From contig JALZUD010000019.1 of NCBI GenBank assembly GCA_023301725.1, positions 1 through 64,000 on the forward strand: a stretch of DNA of 64,000 nucleotides, in the 5' to 3' direction. A program made the position numbers and the translations under genes. The stretch comes from Granulosicoccus sp. (lineage in GTDB: Bacteria; Pseudomonadota; Gammaproteobacteria; Granulosicoccales; Granulosicoccaceae). The notes beneath the pieces are model-generated. The model did no database searches. It was given only the letters and a program-made list of their open reading frames with translations, and was not told the DNA's origin. This document shows, piece by piece, positions 54,369 to 63,937 of this stretch; position 1 is the stretch's first letter, and each line of letters begins with the position of its first letter.

Positions 54369-54384
54369 ATGTTTGCGCAAACAT
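54369..54384. promoter_or_regulatory. LacI-type operator palindrome
   Basis: ATGTTTGCGCAAACAT is a perfect 16-bp palindrome centred on CG, the form expected of LacI/GntR-family operators. It lies just downstream of the promoter at 54327-54354 and 146 bases from the lacI-family start codon. Confidence 0.75.
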
Positions 54385-54436
54385 GTCAACACTCATACCG
54401 CACCTACAAGCGGTAGACAACGACAAGGAGATAATC

Positions 54437-55534
54437 ATGAAGCTGAACACCATCAGCGCAGCACTGTCTGTTGCACTTGCGGCCACACTTGCCACCACCA
54501 CACCAGCACACGCCGAAACGTATCGCTCCGAATGCTTTGCACCGGCACCCGATACCGGGATGATCCAGTACGATGCAAAAGACGGCCCGTACAAGCTCGC
54601 CTTCGTCAACGGCTTTGCTGGCAATGACTGGCGCATTCAAGCCATTCAATCAGCAAAGGCCTGGGCCGCCCGACCAGAAAATGCAGCTAACATCGATGAG
54701 TTCACTGTAGTTTCGGTAGGCAACGATAGCGCCGCGCAAATAGCAGCCATTGATAACTTCATTGCAGCTGGGTATCACGGCATCACCTTTATAGCGGTAA
54801 ACCCAAGTGCGTTTGAAGGTGTCATTCGTAGAGCCAACCGTGAAGGCACTGTTCTCATTCCATTCGATAATGTACTGGACACCGACAAAATCGTGCAGGT
54901 GAACGAGAGTCAACTCGCACTTGGCACACTCAAGGCACAATCTGTTGTCGATATTGCTGGCGATGATCTGAAAAAAATTCTGATGGTTAACGGGCTACCC
55001 GGCAATTCAACAGACCGCGACCGTCGGCTAGGCATGATGAGCGTTCTTGAACCCATAGACGGCCTAGAGATCGTTGAAGTGGTAGGTAACTGGGATACTG
55101 GTACTAGCCAGAAAGTCGTTGCCGATGCCCTTGCCACCCATGGGCAGTTTGATGCTGTTGTATCGCAACATGGCGGAGCAGGAACCATCAATGCCATGCT
55201 GGCCGCAGACCACCCGATTGTGCCTATGGGTCTTGACGGTGAGAACGGAGTTCGCATGCTGATCGATGAACACACAATACCCGGTGTATCAGCTAGTCAG
55301 GCTCCTGCGATGTCAGCAGTCGCGCTTGACGCAGCCGTAGCTCTTCTGCAAGGTAACGCTCTACCACAAACCATATTCCTGCCAATACCGCAGGTGAGTT
55401 CGGAAGCACTGGAGGCCGGCGTTAATTTCTTCCCTGACTTGCCCAAATCCTTTAATACAGGTACCGGTTTCACTGAGTGCTTTACACCGTTTACACCAGA
55501 GGAACTGTTGGGACAGTCCGCAGACGACTCCTAA
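54437..55534 (+). CDS. Sugar-type ABC transporter substrate-binding protein (family 2)
   Basis: A 365-residue periplasmic protein of the RbsB/XylF type. The signal peptide (MKLNTISAALSVALAATLATTTPAHA) is followed by a two-lobed binding fold (KLAFVNGFAGNDWRIQAIQSAKAW, FIAVNPSAFEGVI, MVNGLPGNSTDRDRR). AAGGAG lies six bases before the ATG at 54437. The ligand is probably a sugar acid or lactone, judging by the SMP-30 lactonase and 3-hydroxyacid dehydrogenase genes at the end of the operon. Confidence 0.92.
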   Translation: MKLNTISAALSVALAATLATTTPAHAETYRSECFAPAPDTGMIQYDAKDGPYKLAFVNGFAGNDWRIQAIQSAKAWAARPENAANIDEFTVVSVGNDSAAQIAAIDNFIAAGYHGITFIAVNPSAFEGVIRRANREGTVLIPFDNVLDTDKIVQVNESQLALGTLKAQSVVDIAGDDLKKILMVNGLPGNSTDRDRRLGMMSVLEPIDGLEIVEVVGNWDTGTSQKVVADALATHGQFDAVVSQHGGAGTINAMLAADHPIVPMGLDGENGVRMLIDEHTIPGVSASQAPAMSAVALDAAVALLQGNALPQTIFLPIPQVSSEALEAGVNFFPDLPKSFNTGTGFTECFTPFTPEELLGQSADDS

Positions 55535-55627
55535 TAAGAGACTAGAAACCTACCGCTCGTGTGTCCGGATGATCACGAGCGGCTTATCAACACTCTCAAC
55601 TTCTCTTGCTAATCAGGCTAACGCTGA

Positions 55628-57139
55628 GTGAAAGATATAGAAGCACCACTGATCAAGTTTGAACAAGTCACCAAGTGCTATGGGGCGACAACGGCCTTAT
55701 CGGACGTAGACTTCGCCTGCTATGCGGGCGAAATACACGCGATTCTCGGTGAGAATGGTGCAGGTAAATCCACGCTGATGAAATTACTTTCAGGCGTCAT
55801 ACAACCCACTACAGGTCGTCTCCACATCGAGGGCCAGGCCGTCATCCTCAGCTCGCCACGCAAAGCCATCGAACGCGGTCTAATATGTATGTTTCAGGAG
55901 CTGTCATTGGTGCCTGATCTGAGCGTCCGCGAGAACTTATTGCTCGGTGGTAAGGGCTCAGCCTATGGGTTTTCAAAAAACGCCGATCTAAACATTGCAC
56001 GAAAACTTCTTGATCAGATAGAAGGTGGACATATAGCGTTCGCAACTCACGTCAGCGAACTGACCTTGGCGGAACGCCAGCAGGTTGAAATTGCCAAAGC
56101 CTTGAGTCGTAAGCCGCGTTTACTCATACTGGACGAGGCAACGTCCGCATTGGACGCAACCGTCGTTGAGCGAGTGTTTGATTTAATCAGACAACAACGC
56201 AACGAAGGTGTAGGCGTGCTGTTCATATCACACCGGTTTCATGAAATAGAGGCAATTGCCGACAAAATATCCGTGTTTCGCAATGGACAACATATCGATA
56301 CTTTTCAGAACGGCCAATACGATTATCCAGCCATCATCAACAAAATGGTTGGCCAGCCGCTCACCGAATTATTCCCCACTATAAAGGCAGCAAAAGACAA
56401 CGCACCCGTCGTGCTGGATCTGCAATCATTGAGCTGGAACGATGAGATCAAAAACATCTCGCTAAGTGTCAGAGAGGGTGAAATACTCGGTCTTGGTGGA
56501 CTGGACGGTCAAGGCCAAGCTGAAGTCATGAAGGCGCTATTCGGCTTACTTAAGAACACCACGGGCAAAGCCACCATTAACGGCATAACAGAGATGCCAG
56601 ACTCCCCGAAAGCTGCAAAGGCTGCAAGGCTCGGACTTGCCTGGGTGCCTGAAGACAGAAAAAGTGAGGGTCTTATTCTAGATCAGAGCATTGCTGACAA
56701 CATGAAGCTTGCAGCTCTTGGGCATCCAGTTAATCCGCAGCAGGATGCCTACGACAAGCTTATTTCGGCATTGGAGCTTAAATACCGTTCAATAGATCAG
56801 CCTGTATCTGACTTATCCGGCGGCAACCAGCAAAAAGTAGCACTGATAAAGTGGCTTGTCATATCACCAAGATGCCTCCTACTCTCCGACCCTACGAGAG
56901 GCATTGACGTAAAAACCAAGACACAGATCTACGCGCTGTTAAAAACTCTCTCTGAATCAGGCATAGCAATCATACTTCTCAGTTCAGACTATGAAGAACT
57001 GATTCATTTGTGCCATCAGGTACATGTTTTCTACGGTGGTGAAGTCGTTGACTCCTTGCAGGGTGAGTCGTTAAGTGCACAGAATATTATTGCTGCATCT
57101 TTGAACATGCACAAGGGCGCAGTACCTGCTCATGGGTGA
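55628..57139 (+). CDS. Sugar ABC transporter ATPase, two-domain (RbsA/MglA type)
   Basis: A 503-residue protein with two fused nucleotide-binding domains. The first has Walker A GENGAGKST and Walker B LLILDEATSALD; its signature is the degenerate form LTLAERQQVEIAKAL, usual for this family. The second has the family's altered Walker A GGLDGQGQAEVMKAL and signature LSGGNQQKVALIKWL. It starts with GTG at 55628. Its stop overlaps the first permease gene by eight bases. Confidence 0.93.
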   Translation: MKDIEAPLIKFEQVTKCYGATTALSDVDFACYAGEIHAILGENGAGKSTLMKLLSGVIQPTTGRLHIEGQAVILSSPRKAIERGLICMFQELSLVPDLSVRENLLLGGKGSAYGFSKNADLNIARKLLDQIEGGHIAFATHVSELTLAERQQVEIAKALSRKPRLLILDEATSALDATVVERVFDLIRQQRNEGVGVLFISHRFHEIEAIADKISVFRNGQHIDTFQNGQYDYPAIINKMVGQPLTELFPTIKAAKDNAPVVLDLQSLSWNDEIKNISLSVREGEILGLGGLDGQGQAEVMKALFGLLKNTTGKATINGITEMPDSPKAAKAARLGLAWVPEDRKSEGLILDQSIADNMKLAALGHPVNPQQDAYDKLISALELKYRSIDQPVSDLSGGNQQKVALIKWLVISPRCLLLSDPTRGIDVKTKTQIYALLKTLSESGIAIILLSSDYEELIHLCHQVHVFYGGEVVDSLQGESLSAQNIIAASLNMHKGAVPAHG

Positions 57140-58097
57140 TCTATACAAGCGCCATCGGCGTGAATGCATCGCATTTATTGTGCTGTTTGCCTTGCTATCA
57201 CTGTACATCGCCACACACCCCAGAGGCGCATCCACCTACGTCATGACCATCTGGGCCAATCAGTGCCTGATACTGGCACTAGCGGCGATGGCACAGTTCT
57301 TCGTGGTACTGGTCCGAGGTATTGATTTGTCAGTAGGGGCGATCATGGCACTGACCAATTGCGTTGCCTCATACCTACTCGATGGCAGCGGGTTTGATCT
57401 AGTCTATGGCTCTATTGCAGTAATTCTTGTTGGAACGCTGTGCGGCCTGCTCAATGGTTTGATCGTCGTCTTCGGGCGTATACAACCTATCATTGTGACG
57501 CTAGCAACAGGTTCTGTATTCACAGGTCTTGCCCTGCTCTTGCGCCCCACCCCGGGGGGCGGTATCAACTATGACTTTGCCGATGCCATGACTCTTGATA
57601 TAGCGGGCATACCTACCGCGATCATCATTTGCACTGTATTGATTCTCGCTTTCTGGTTACCGCTACGTAGAAGTGGATTGGGCCGAGCGTTGTACGCCAT
57701 TGGTTCTTCCGAGCAAGCAGCATTTCAATCTGGCATCTCCGTTAATACAGTCAGGATTATTGCGTTTGCATTGGGAGGCACCTTCGCCGGACTCGCAGGA
57801 AGCTACTTTAGCTACATCACAGCAACAGGGGATGCAGGGATCGCTGCAAACTTTACACTGAACTCCATAGCCGCTGTCGTGTTGGGCGGGGTTGCACTCA
57901 GTGGTGGCGTAGGCACCTTGATTGGCGCATTACTGGGAGCATGCATCCTCAAAACAATATCGTCGCTGATGTTCTTCTCAGGACTGCCTGCGCTGGCACA
58001 ACCACTGATAGAAGGGGTGGTATTGGCAGCAGCGATAGCCGTAGGAAGCGCCGAAGTGTTGCGTGTTAAAAATCGCTTGCACGTGTTCGATCGATGA
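57132..58097 (+). CDS. Sugar ABC transporter permease (RbsC type), first
   Basis: A 321-residue permease with eight to ten membrane helices, including VLVRGIDLSVGAIMALTN and the C-terminal LNSIAAVVLGGVALSGGVGTLIGALLGA, which mark the RbsC family. It overlaps the ATPase gene upstream and the second permease gene (four bases) downstream, so the importer probably uses a heterodimeric channel. Confidence 0.92.
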   Translation: MGDLYKRHRRECIAFIVLFALLSLYIATHPRGASTYVMTIWANQCLILALAAMAQFFVVLVRGIDLSVGAIMALTNCVASYLLDGSGFDLVYGSIAVILVGTLCGLLNGLIVVFGRIQPIIVTLATGSVFTGLALLLRPTPGGGINYDFADAMTLDIAGIPTAIIICTVLILAFWLPLRRSGLGRALYAIGSSEQAAFQSGISVNTVRIIAFALGGTFAGLAGSYFSYITATGDAGIAANFTLNSIAAVVLGGVALSGGVGTLIGALLGACILKTISSLMFFSGLPALAQPLIEGVVLAAAIAVGSAEVLRVKNRLHVFDR

Positions 58098-59074
58098 CTA
58101 TCAACCGATCAATAACTAAAACGATGAATAAACTAAGTTCGGCAGTATCGCTGGAAATTGTCTTCCCGTATATCGCTACAGTTCTGATGGTCCTGGGTGC
58201 CTCCACATTTTTCCCTGAATTCCTCAGTGCCAATTACCTATTACAGCAGTTACAAATAGCAGCATTTCTGGGTGTGATTGCACTGGGCGCAACTATTGTT
58301 ATCCTACTCGGGCATATCGACTTGTCCGTACCATGGGCATTGGGCGGTGCAGCTATAATTTCAACGGCCATGGCAGGTGCGGACAATACGGTTTTAACTA
58401 TTCTCGCAGTGCCAGCAGCATTAGCCTTTGGCGCACTGGTCGGAATCATAAACGGCATTGGCGTTGCCTGGTTCCGCATTCCATCTATGGTGTGGACCCT
58501 AGCGGTGAATTCTATGCTGCTAGGTGTCGCAGTACTAAACACTGGCGGCTTCAACCCCAAAGGTGAAGCCTCAGCACTTATGAGCATGATGGCAACAGGT
58601 ACGATCGCCACAATACCAGTCGCCTTTATCATCTGGATAGCGTTGGCAGTCGTGCTCATTCTGTTCTTAAAACGTGGCGGGTTTGGCCGCTACCTGTCAT
58701 CCATTGGTTATAACGAAAAGGCCACCTATCTGGCAGGAATTTCTACATCGCGTGTGATCTTCACAGCGTTCATGATAGCTGGTGCCTGCTCGGCACTCGG
58801 TGGTGTTCTACTGGCAGGCTATGCCAACCAGGCTTACCAATCCATGGGGGATCCTTACCTGATGCCTACCATTGCGGCAGTGGTCATTGGCGGCACCTCC
58901 ATACTCGGAGGTAAGGGCAGCCTGATTGGAACTATTGGTGGTGTCGCTTTCATCACGCTGTTGTCCTCAATTTTGTCTGTTATGCAAATCAGTGAAGCTT
59001 GGCGCAACATCATATTCGGCTGCATCATCATTGCCATGCTACTACTGCAAACTCTGCGACGTAAACGGAGCTAA
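58094..59074 (+). CDS. Sugar ABC transporter permease (RbsC type), second
   Basis: A 326-residue paralogous permease with IVILLGHIDLSVPWALGGAAI and PTIAAVVIGGTSILGGKGSLIGTIGG as RbsC-family motifs. It overlaps the first permease gene by four bases (ATGA). The lactonase gene follows three bases after its stop. Confidence 0.92.
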   Translation: MTINRSITKTMNKLSSAVSLEIVFPYIATVLMVLGASTFFPEFLSANYLLQQLQIAAFLGVIALGATIVILLGHIDLSVPWALGGAAIISTAMAGADNTVLTILAVPAALAFGALVGIINGIGVAWFRIPSMVWTLAVNSMLLGVAVLNTGGFNPKGEASALMSMMATGTIATIPVAFIIWIALAVVLILFLKRGGFGRYLSSIGYNEKATYLAGISTSRVIFTAFMIAGACSALGGVLLAGYANQAYQSMGDPYLMPTIAAVVIGGTSILGGKGSLIGTIGGVAFITLLSSILSVMQISEAWRNIIFGCIIIAMLLLQTLRRKRS

Positions 59075-59077
59075 ACT

Positions 59078-60004
59078 ATGAGCAACTACTTTGAGACTCT
59101 CAACCCTTTGTTCGATAATTTTATCGACACAAGCGGTGAACCCGATATCATCGCCAGCGATTGTACCTGGACAGAGGGGCCCGTCTGGTTGAACAGCGCA
59201 CTGTACTTTAACGATATTCCTGCAAAGAGAATGCTGAAGTGGACCGAGGCCAAAGGTACTGAAGTTGTATTATTAAACAGCGAATTTGCAAACGGCAATA
59301 CACTTGATAACAATGGTCACATGATTTCCTGCGAGCATGGAGGACGACGGGTCATACGTAGACTAGATCCACAAGACCCTACACGCGTTGACGTGATCGC
59401 GCAGCACTACAACGGCAAGAAACTCAATTCGCCCAACGATGTGATTGTTCGTAAAGACGGCTCTGTCTGGTTTACAGATCCGCCCTACGGCATCAATTGC
59501 GACATTGAAGGTTACGCGGCAGACAGCGAGCTTGACGGCAACCATGTGTACCGTGTCGACACAGACGGTCAAGTTATCGCAGTAGCTACTGATTTTGATA
59601 AACCTAACGGCCTTGCATTCAGTCCGGACCAAACACAACTCTACATCGCAGACTCCGGGGCCATTCTTGGCGCAAGCTTCCCAGACATGGACCGCACCCG
59701 CCCCCATCACATCAGACGTTTTGATATCATCAACAATCAACTGCAAAACAGCCATGTTTTTTATGTTGTTGAACCCGGTGTGCCCGACGGACTTCGCGTA
59801 GATCATGAAGGTTATGTATGGACCTCTGCCATGGACGGTATACACTGCCTGACCCCCGAAGGCGAAGTGATCGGTAAGATCCGACTCCCAAGCCCCACCT
59901 CAAACCTGTGCTTTGGCGGCCCCACGGGCTCAGATATTTTCATCACCTCATCTGATCGCGTCTATCGTGTCCGCTCCACACGGCGTGATGCCGTGCACGT
60001 TTGA
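59078..60004 (+). CDS. SMP-30/gluconolactonase family lactonase
   Basis: A 308-residue six-bladed beta-propeller hydrolase. The metal and catalytic positions are visible: Glu in WTEGPVW, Asn in KLNSPNDVIV, Asn in KPNGLAFSPDQ and Asp in LYIADSGA. It would open an aldonolactone made inside or brought in by the preceding importer. It is the fifth gene of the operon and lies 60 bases before the dehydrogenase gene. Confidence 0.9.
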   Translation: MSNYFETLNPLFDNFIDTSGEPDIIASDCTWTEGPVWLNSALYFNDIPAKRMLKWTEAKGTEVVLLNSEFANGNTLDNNGHMISCEHGGRRVIRRLDPQDPTRVDVIAQHYNGKKLNSPNDVIVRKDGSVWFTDPPYGINCDIEGYAADSELDGNHVYRVDTDGQVIAVATDFDKPNGLAFSPDQTQLYIADSGAILGASFPDMDRTRPHHIRRFDIINNQLQNSHVFYVVEPGVPDGLRVDHEGYVWTSAMDGIHCLTPEGEVIGKIRLPSPTSNLCFGGPTGSDIFITSSDRVYRVRSTRRDAVHV

Positions 60005-60064
60005 CACAGCGTTGCCCTCAGAACAAACTACCTTCTACAGCATCAGATTTCGACCCAAAATTCT

Positions 60065-60988
60065 ATGAACAACACACAGCAAACACCTCTAAACACAGGC
60101 GTCTTCGGTCTCGGATCTATGGGTTCAGGCATGGCAGCATCACTGCTTAGAGGTGGCCTAAAAGTTCACGGATTTGACCCACATGCTCCAGCAGTGGGGG
60201 CATTTGTCCGCTCTGGCGGTCTTTCAGGCGATGTGCAAAGCGCTGTGGAAAATCTTGATATTGTTGTATTGGTTGTCGTCAATGCCCAACAGACAGAGTC
60301 GGTCCTATTTGGCGAAGCCGGTATTGTTCAGTGGCTATCACCTGGCGCAACAGTGATGTCATGTGCGACCGTACCACCAGACTTTGCACGCACCATGGCC
60401 GCACGCTGCAATGAGGTAGGCGTGAACTATCTCGACTCACCCATATCCGGCGGCTCAGTTAAGGCTGCCAGCGGAGAACTCACCGTTATGGCAAGTGGTA
60501 CACCTGCCGCATTCGCAGGAGCTGCGCCTGCACTCGATGCGATGGCAGCCAAGGTATTTGCACTGGGTGACGAGCCAGGCGCAGGTTCTGCAATGAAAGT
60601 CGTCAATCAACTTCTGGCGGGCGTGCACATAGCGGCTGCTGCAGAAGCCATTACCTTTGGCATCAGTCAGGGAATCGATGCCACCCAATGCGTCGAAGTC
60701 ATATCACAATGCGCAGGCACCTCGTGGATGTTCGAGAATCGCGGACCACACATAGCAGCAGGTGACTACACTCCCCACTCCTCTGTAGAGATCTTCGTGA
60801 AAGATCTGGGCATCGTCAGCGACATCGCTCGCCAATCCCGCTTCGCCGCGCCTATTGCTGCAACAGCACTGCAGCAGTTCATTGCAGCCTCAGGCATGGG
60901 CCACGGTCTTGAAGATGATTCTGCAGTTGCAAAGGTTTATGCAAAGCAGGCTGGGGTCAAGTTGCCGGGCGATGTGGCAGAGGAGTGA
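60065..60988 (+). CDS. 3-hydroxyisobutyrate dehydrogenase-family enzyme, LtnD-like
   Basis: A 307-residue beta-hydroxyacid dehydrogenase. It has the N-terminal NAD site VFGLGSMGSGMAASLLRGG, the substrate loop DSPISGGSVKAASGELTVM and the catalytic Lys in GSAMKVVNQLLAGVHIAA. The sequence follows the L-threonate dehydrogenase (LtnD) branch, which oxidises four-carbon sugar acids. With the lactonase and importer it suggests uptake and oxidation of a sugar lactone or acid, though LtnD's usual partners (kinase, isomerase, aldolase) are missing. It is convergent with hipA, 15 bp away. Confidence 0.88.
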   Translation: MNNTQQTPLNTGVFGLGSMGSGMAASLLRGGLKVHGFDPHAPAVGAFVRSGGLSGDVQSAVENLDIVVLVVVNAQQTESVLFGEAGIVQWLSPGATVMSCATVPPDFARTMAARCNEVGVNYLDSPISGGSVKAASGELTVMASGTPAAFAGAAPALDAMAAKVFALGDEPGAGSAMKVVNQLLAGVHIAAAAEAITFGISQGIDATQCVEVISQCAGTSWMFENRGPHIAAGDYTPHSSVEIFVKDLGIVSDIARQSRFAAPIAATALQQFIAASGMGHGLEDDSAVAKVYAKQAGVKLPGDVAEE

Positions 60989-61003
60989 TTACAAACCCAT
61001 AGA

Positions 61004-62245
61004 CTACTTTGCATAGGCAACTTGCAGCCTTTTCTCAACAAGTTGAATAGTTGCCTTGTTAACACCTGATGCTGAAGCCAAACTCGCCCAAGCTCTCAAG
61101 GCATCCCTCGTCTGATCCAGAATTTCATCAACCTGTTTTTTTTTCAATCCAGCAACCTTTCCAAGCTCTCGCAAATGTTCAGGCCCCGGCGACCTACCTT
61201 CGCCCATCACCATCGTACTCTGCTCGCCGCTTGGGCCAGATGAAAACGTCAGATCAAAGGCTGGCGACATACACCATTCCCCTGAGTCATCCATGAGAAA
61301 CGCAACGTTTTTGGAGTGATCATCTCGATTGTGTGCCAGCACATTAAAAACAGCCAAGCGAAACATCTTCGTTGTTTCACGGATATCACGAGTAAGAATG
61401 GTTGTGAACTCGATCAGATCTTCGTAGTCCAGCGATGGTGTTCTGAAATCAGAATGCAGCAGCCCACACGCGGTATGCATATGTAATCGCTTACCGTTTT
61501 TTCGGTCAAAGCGCTTAGTTGCAAAATAGCCTGCATTTTTCTTGCCTTCAAACAGATGCGTATCCATAACTTCAAGTCCAGCATCTCTTGCCATTTGTGC
61601 ATAAACATATTCCATGGCACCAGAATCAAGGTCATCTTGTACGTTCGCAAACTTTACAAGCCAGGGTTCAAAACCTTCAGACATAGGCTCTGCACCATGA
61701 ACTAGCTTTGATGTTTTTTTGTTAAAACTGACCAGTATTTTTGGTCTGGCTCCAGCAGATGAACCGTTCAATGCAAGTAACTCACCCAGCACTTCTTCAG
61801 CTTCACCCTCCAGTACCCTGAGAGATTGGGATGCTAGCCAATCCAAATCGAGCGCATCAAAACCTTCACTGGATGAATAATCAGGCTCGTAAGTCAATGC
61901 GCCCATGCCCGAATGCCCCACATGAGCAAGGCGATCCAATGCACTGAATTGTGTTGGCAACATGCCCTGCTGACGCATCGACCGATCAAACAACAACCGT
62001 CCCCATCCATCCGGCAGACTGTCGTTGAACACACCAGCTAGCCCGTCGAACAGATGAATATCAAAGCTTTGCACACCGGGTTTAAATGGCAGCGATAGAG
62101 GCGAAATATTTAGCCCTGAATCAAGAAACGATGCGTCAAATTCAAAGTAGATTTTACGTTCTCTAATGGCTAGTCGCCCTATTGCCATCGTATTGCAGTC
62201 AAAGTCCAACCCAACCTTGATCTGTTTAACTGGCGCCGGTGTCAC
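61004..62245 (-). CDS. hipA: HipA-family serine/threonine kinase toxin
   Basis: A 413-residue HipA. The N-terminal subdomain has FDIHLFDGLAGVFNDSLPDGWGRLL. The kinase core carries the catalytic NRDDHSKNVAFLM and the metal-binding MSPAFDLTFS. HipA phosphorylates translation factors such as glutamyl-tRNA synthetase and slows growth. All key residues are present, so it should be active. Its start overlaps the end of hipB by four bases, the standard antitoxin-toxin order. It sits between a sugar operon and a lipoprotein, typical of a mobile toxin-antitoxin module. Confidence 0.92.
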   Translation of the reverse strand: MTPAPVKQIKVGLDFDCNTMAIGRLAIRERKIYFEFDASFLDSGLNISPLSLPFKPGVQSFDIHLFDGLAGVFNDSLPDGWGRLLFDRSMRQQGMLPTQFSALDRLAHVGHSGMGALTYEPDYSSSEGFDALDLDWLASQSLRVLEGEAEEVLGELLALNGSSAGARPKILVSFNKKTSKLVHGAEPMSEGFEPWLVKFANVQDDLDSGAMEYVYAQMARDAGLEVMDTHLFEGKKNAGYFATKRFDRKNGKRLHMHTACGLLHSDFRTPSLDYEDLIEFTTILTRDIRETTKMFRLAVFNVLAHNRDDHSKNVAFLMDDSGEWCMSPAFDLTFSSGPSGEQSTMVMGEGRSPGPEHLRELGKVAGLKKKQVDEILDQTRDALRAWASLASASGVNKATIQLVEKRLQVAYAK

Positions 62246-62547
62246 GAGCGTGAACCACGTTTACGCTTGGGCGGCGCTGTATCTGCCAACACATCATCGA
62301 TAGACGCAAACTCCGGGGCACTAACCCGGCTCGCAGCTATGACTTCCTCAAGCCCACCCACGACTAGCATGAGGCTGAAAAGGTTGTCGACGGATACCGA
62401 ACCAGTTTGCTCGAATTTGCGCAAAGTTGCCAACGCAACACCTGAACGCTTACTGAGGCCTGCTTGTGTCAGGCTCATTGCCAGCCGTCGTTCGCGTACG
62501 TTGGTGGCTAGCGCCAACTTGGCTTTAGGCAAGGTATTTATAACCAT
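62242..62547 (-). CDS. hipB: HipB-family antitoxin, XRE DNA-binding protein
   Basis: A 101-residue protein with a Cro/XRE helix-turn-helix (RLAMSLTQAGLSKRSGVALATLRKFEQTG) and a basic C-terminal tail PPKRKRGSRS. It would bind HipA and repress its own operon. The ATG at 62547 gives a normal N-terminus; a GTG at 62568 is the alternative and would add seven residues. A predicted promoter and a dyad lie just upstream at 62581-62609. Confidence 0.88.
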   Translation of the reverse strand: MVINTLPKAKLALATNVRERRLAMSLTQAGLSKRSGVALATLRKFEQTGSVSVDNLFSLMLVVGGLEEVIAASRVSAPEFASIDDVLADTAPPKRKRGSRS

Positions 62548-62580
62548 AATATTATCACTTACCCGCACATATAACTTTAT

Positions 62581-62609
62581 ATACTATTAGAGTATTACTT
62601 ATAAATCAA
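62581..62609 (-). promoter_or_regulatory. Predicted hipBA promoter with overlapping dyad
   Basis: TTGATT (62604-62609) and TAGTAT (62581-62586) on the minus strand, spaced by 17 bases. The perfect dyad ATACT-ATTAG-AGTAT (62581-62595) covers the -10, as expected for HipB autoregulation. A second palindrome ATAATATTAT at 62546-62555 covers the hipB start codon. Confidence 0.5.
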
Positions 62610-62805
62610 ATATGTGAAATTCTACATAAGAACTTCGAGTAAAAAAGGGATCTCAATGCCCATACTTAGACATAGATGATCGAGTTCACATCCCCCGCAC
62701 GGGTGATGACGACCAACGCCCAGCCGCCTTACTCTAGGGGCACGCAAAGAGCAGCCAATCCTGATTCTTTGTCTCGCCCACCACACAGTGAGAGGATTCA
62801 TAAAC

Positions 62806-63435
62806 ATGTCTAAATTACTCAAGCTCGCAACACCACTTTGCGCCGCTATAGCACTGAGCGCATGCGCAAGCATGCCAAGCCCCATTCCTGAACAACCCGC
62901 ACTTGCAGAACTGCCTGAAATGGATTCAATGAGTTACGAGACAGGTTTTCGCATGGACTACGTGGATGAACTCACCGGAGAGAAACGAAATTGGACAGTG
63001 ACTGACGTGTCTGAAGACGGCACGGTGTACGCAACCATTAACAACGGTTGCAAATGGTGGACAACAAAATCTTGGTTCGACGGCGTGCTTGGTTGGGAGA
63101 ACTGTGGCACTGGTGACTGGAGTACCGGTGAGGGAGTCGCCACCAAAGCATCTGAACCGCTGTGGCCACTGGCTGATGGCAAGACTGCAACGTACTCATA
63201 CTCGTTAACAAACTCTGTGGGAAAAACCGACAAACACACCAGAAAATGCGCTGTTTCCACCGCCAATGTTGAGACCAGCATTGGCCCACTGGATGCCTAC
63301 AAAGTGGCCTGCAAAGACGGCTATGGTGAAGGCAGTAATATAAGAACCTGGTATATCAGTCCCGAACATGGTGAGATTAGCTTTTCACGCTGGGAAATTG
63401 GCAAAGGCATGCGCACTCACAATCGCTATTTATAG
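62806..63435 (+). CDS. Lipoprotein of unknown function
   Basis: A 209-residue lipoprotein with the signal MSKLLKLATPLCAAIALSAC; the lipobox ALSAC places the lipidated Cys at residue 20. After a Pro-rich linker comes a beta-rich domain with repeated aromatic residues and several Cys (CKWWTTKSWFDGVLGWENC, CAVSTANVETSIGPLDAYKVAC), which could form disulfides. The start at 62806 is preferred over a GTG six codons upstream. No family was recognised. It stands alone. Confidence 0.7.
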   Translation: MSKLLKLATPLCAAIALSACASMPSPIPEQPALAELPEMDSMSYETGFRMDYVDELTGEKRNWTVTDVSEDGTVYATINNGCKWWTTKSWFDGVLGWENCGTGDWSTGEGVATKASEPLWPLADGKTATYSYSLTNSVGKTDKHTRKCAVSTANVETSIGPLDAYKVACKDGYGEGSNIRTWYISPEHGEISFSRWEIGKGMRTHNRYL

Positions 63436-63529
63436 CCGATAGATACGCTATTCGATGAGCTGATGGCGTTGTATTTCACAACGCCTTCTTGGTTGTCGAT
63501 GCATAACAGTACTTTTTGGTAAGTTCCAC

Positions 63530-63907
63530 TTAAACAAAACGATTTACAAGATTCTCCAAGATTTCCTGTTGGCCCGAACGCGGTATTGGATCTATATTTT
63601 CAGCCTCAACTCGCGCCGCAGCGCTTTCCAAATCACCTTGCAACATTTGTGTTGCTACAGGTGTTTCCCAACCGGCATATCTGTCACTACGCATAGATTC
63701 AAGCGAGCCATCGCTCAACAGTTCAGCAGCTGCTTTAAAACCTCGTGCGCAAACATCCATGGCCCCTGCGTGAGCTGCGATTAAATCCAAAGGATCAAGG
63801 GATTGACGACGAAGCTTAGCGTCGAAGTTTGTTCCGCCTTTGTTGAAACCTCCTGCTCTCAACACTTCATAGTACGCAAGTGCCACTTCCGGAACATTAT
63901 TGGCCAT
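63530..63907 (-). pseudogene. xylA: Xylose isomerase, C-terminal fragment
   Basis: A 125-residue open frame that matches only the C-terminal quarter of XylA (normally about 440 residues): [35 protein letters not shown], the metal-site region and the terminal [16 protein letters not shown]. The catalytic His and most metal ligands are missing. Homology begins abruptly at about 63900, and a stop codon (TGA) lies seven codons upstream in the same frame. It is best read as a remnant left by a deletion or rearrangement rather than a working enzyme. Confidence 0.8.
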
Positions 63908-63937
63908 TGTCTGACGGCAAGAACGTCACAGACTTAT

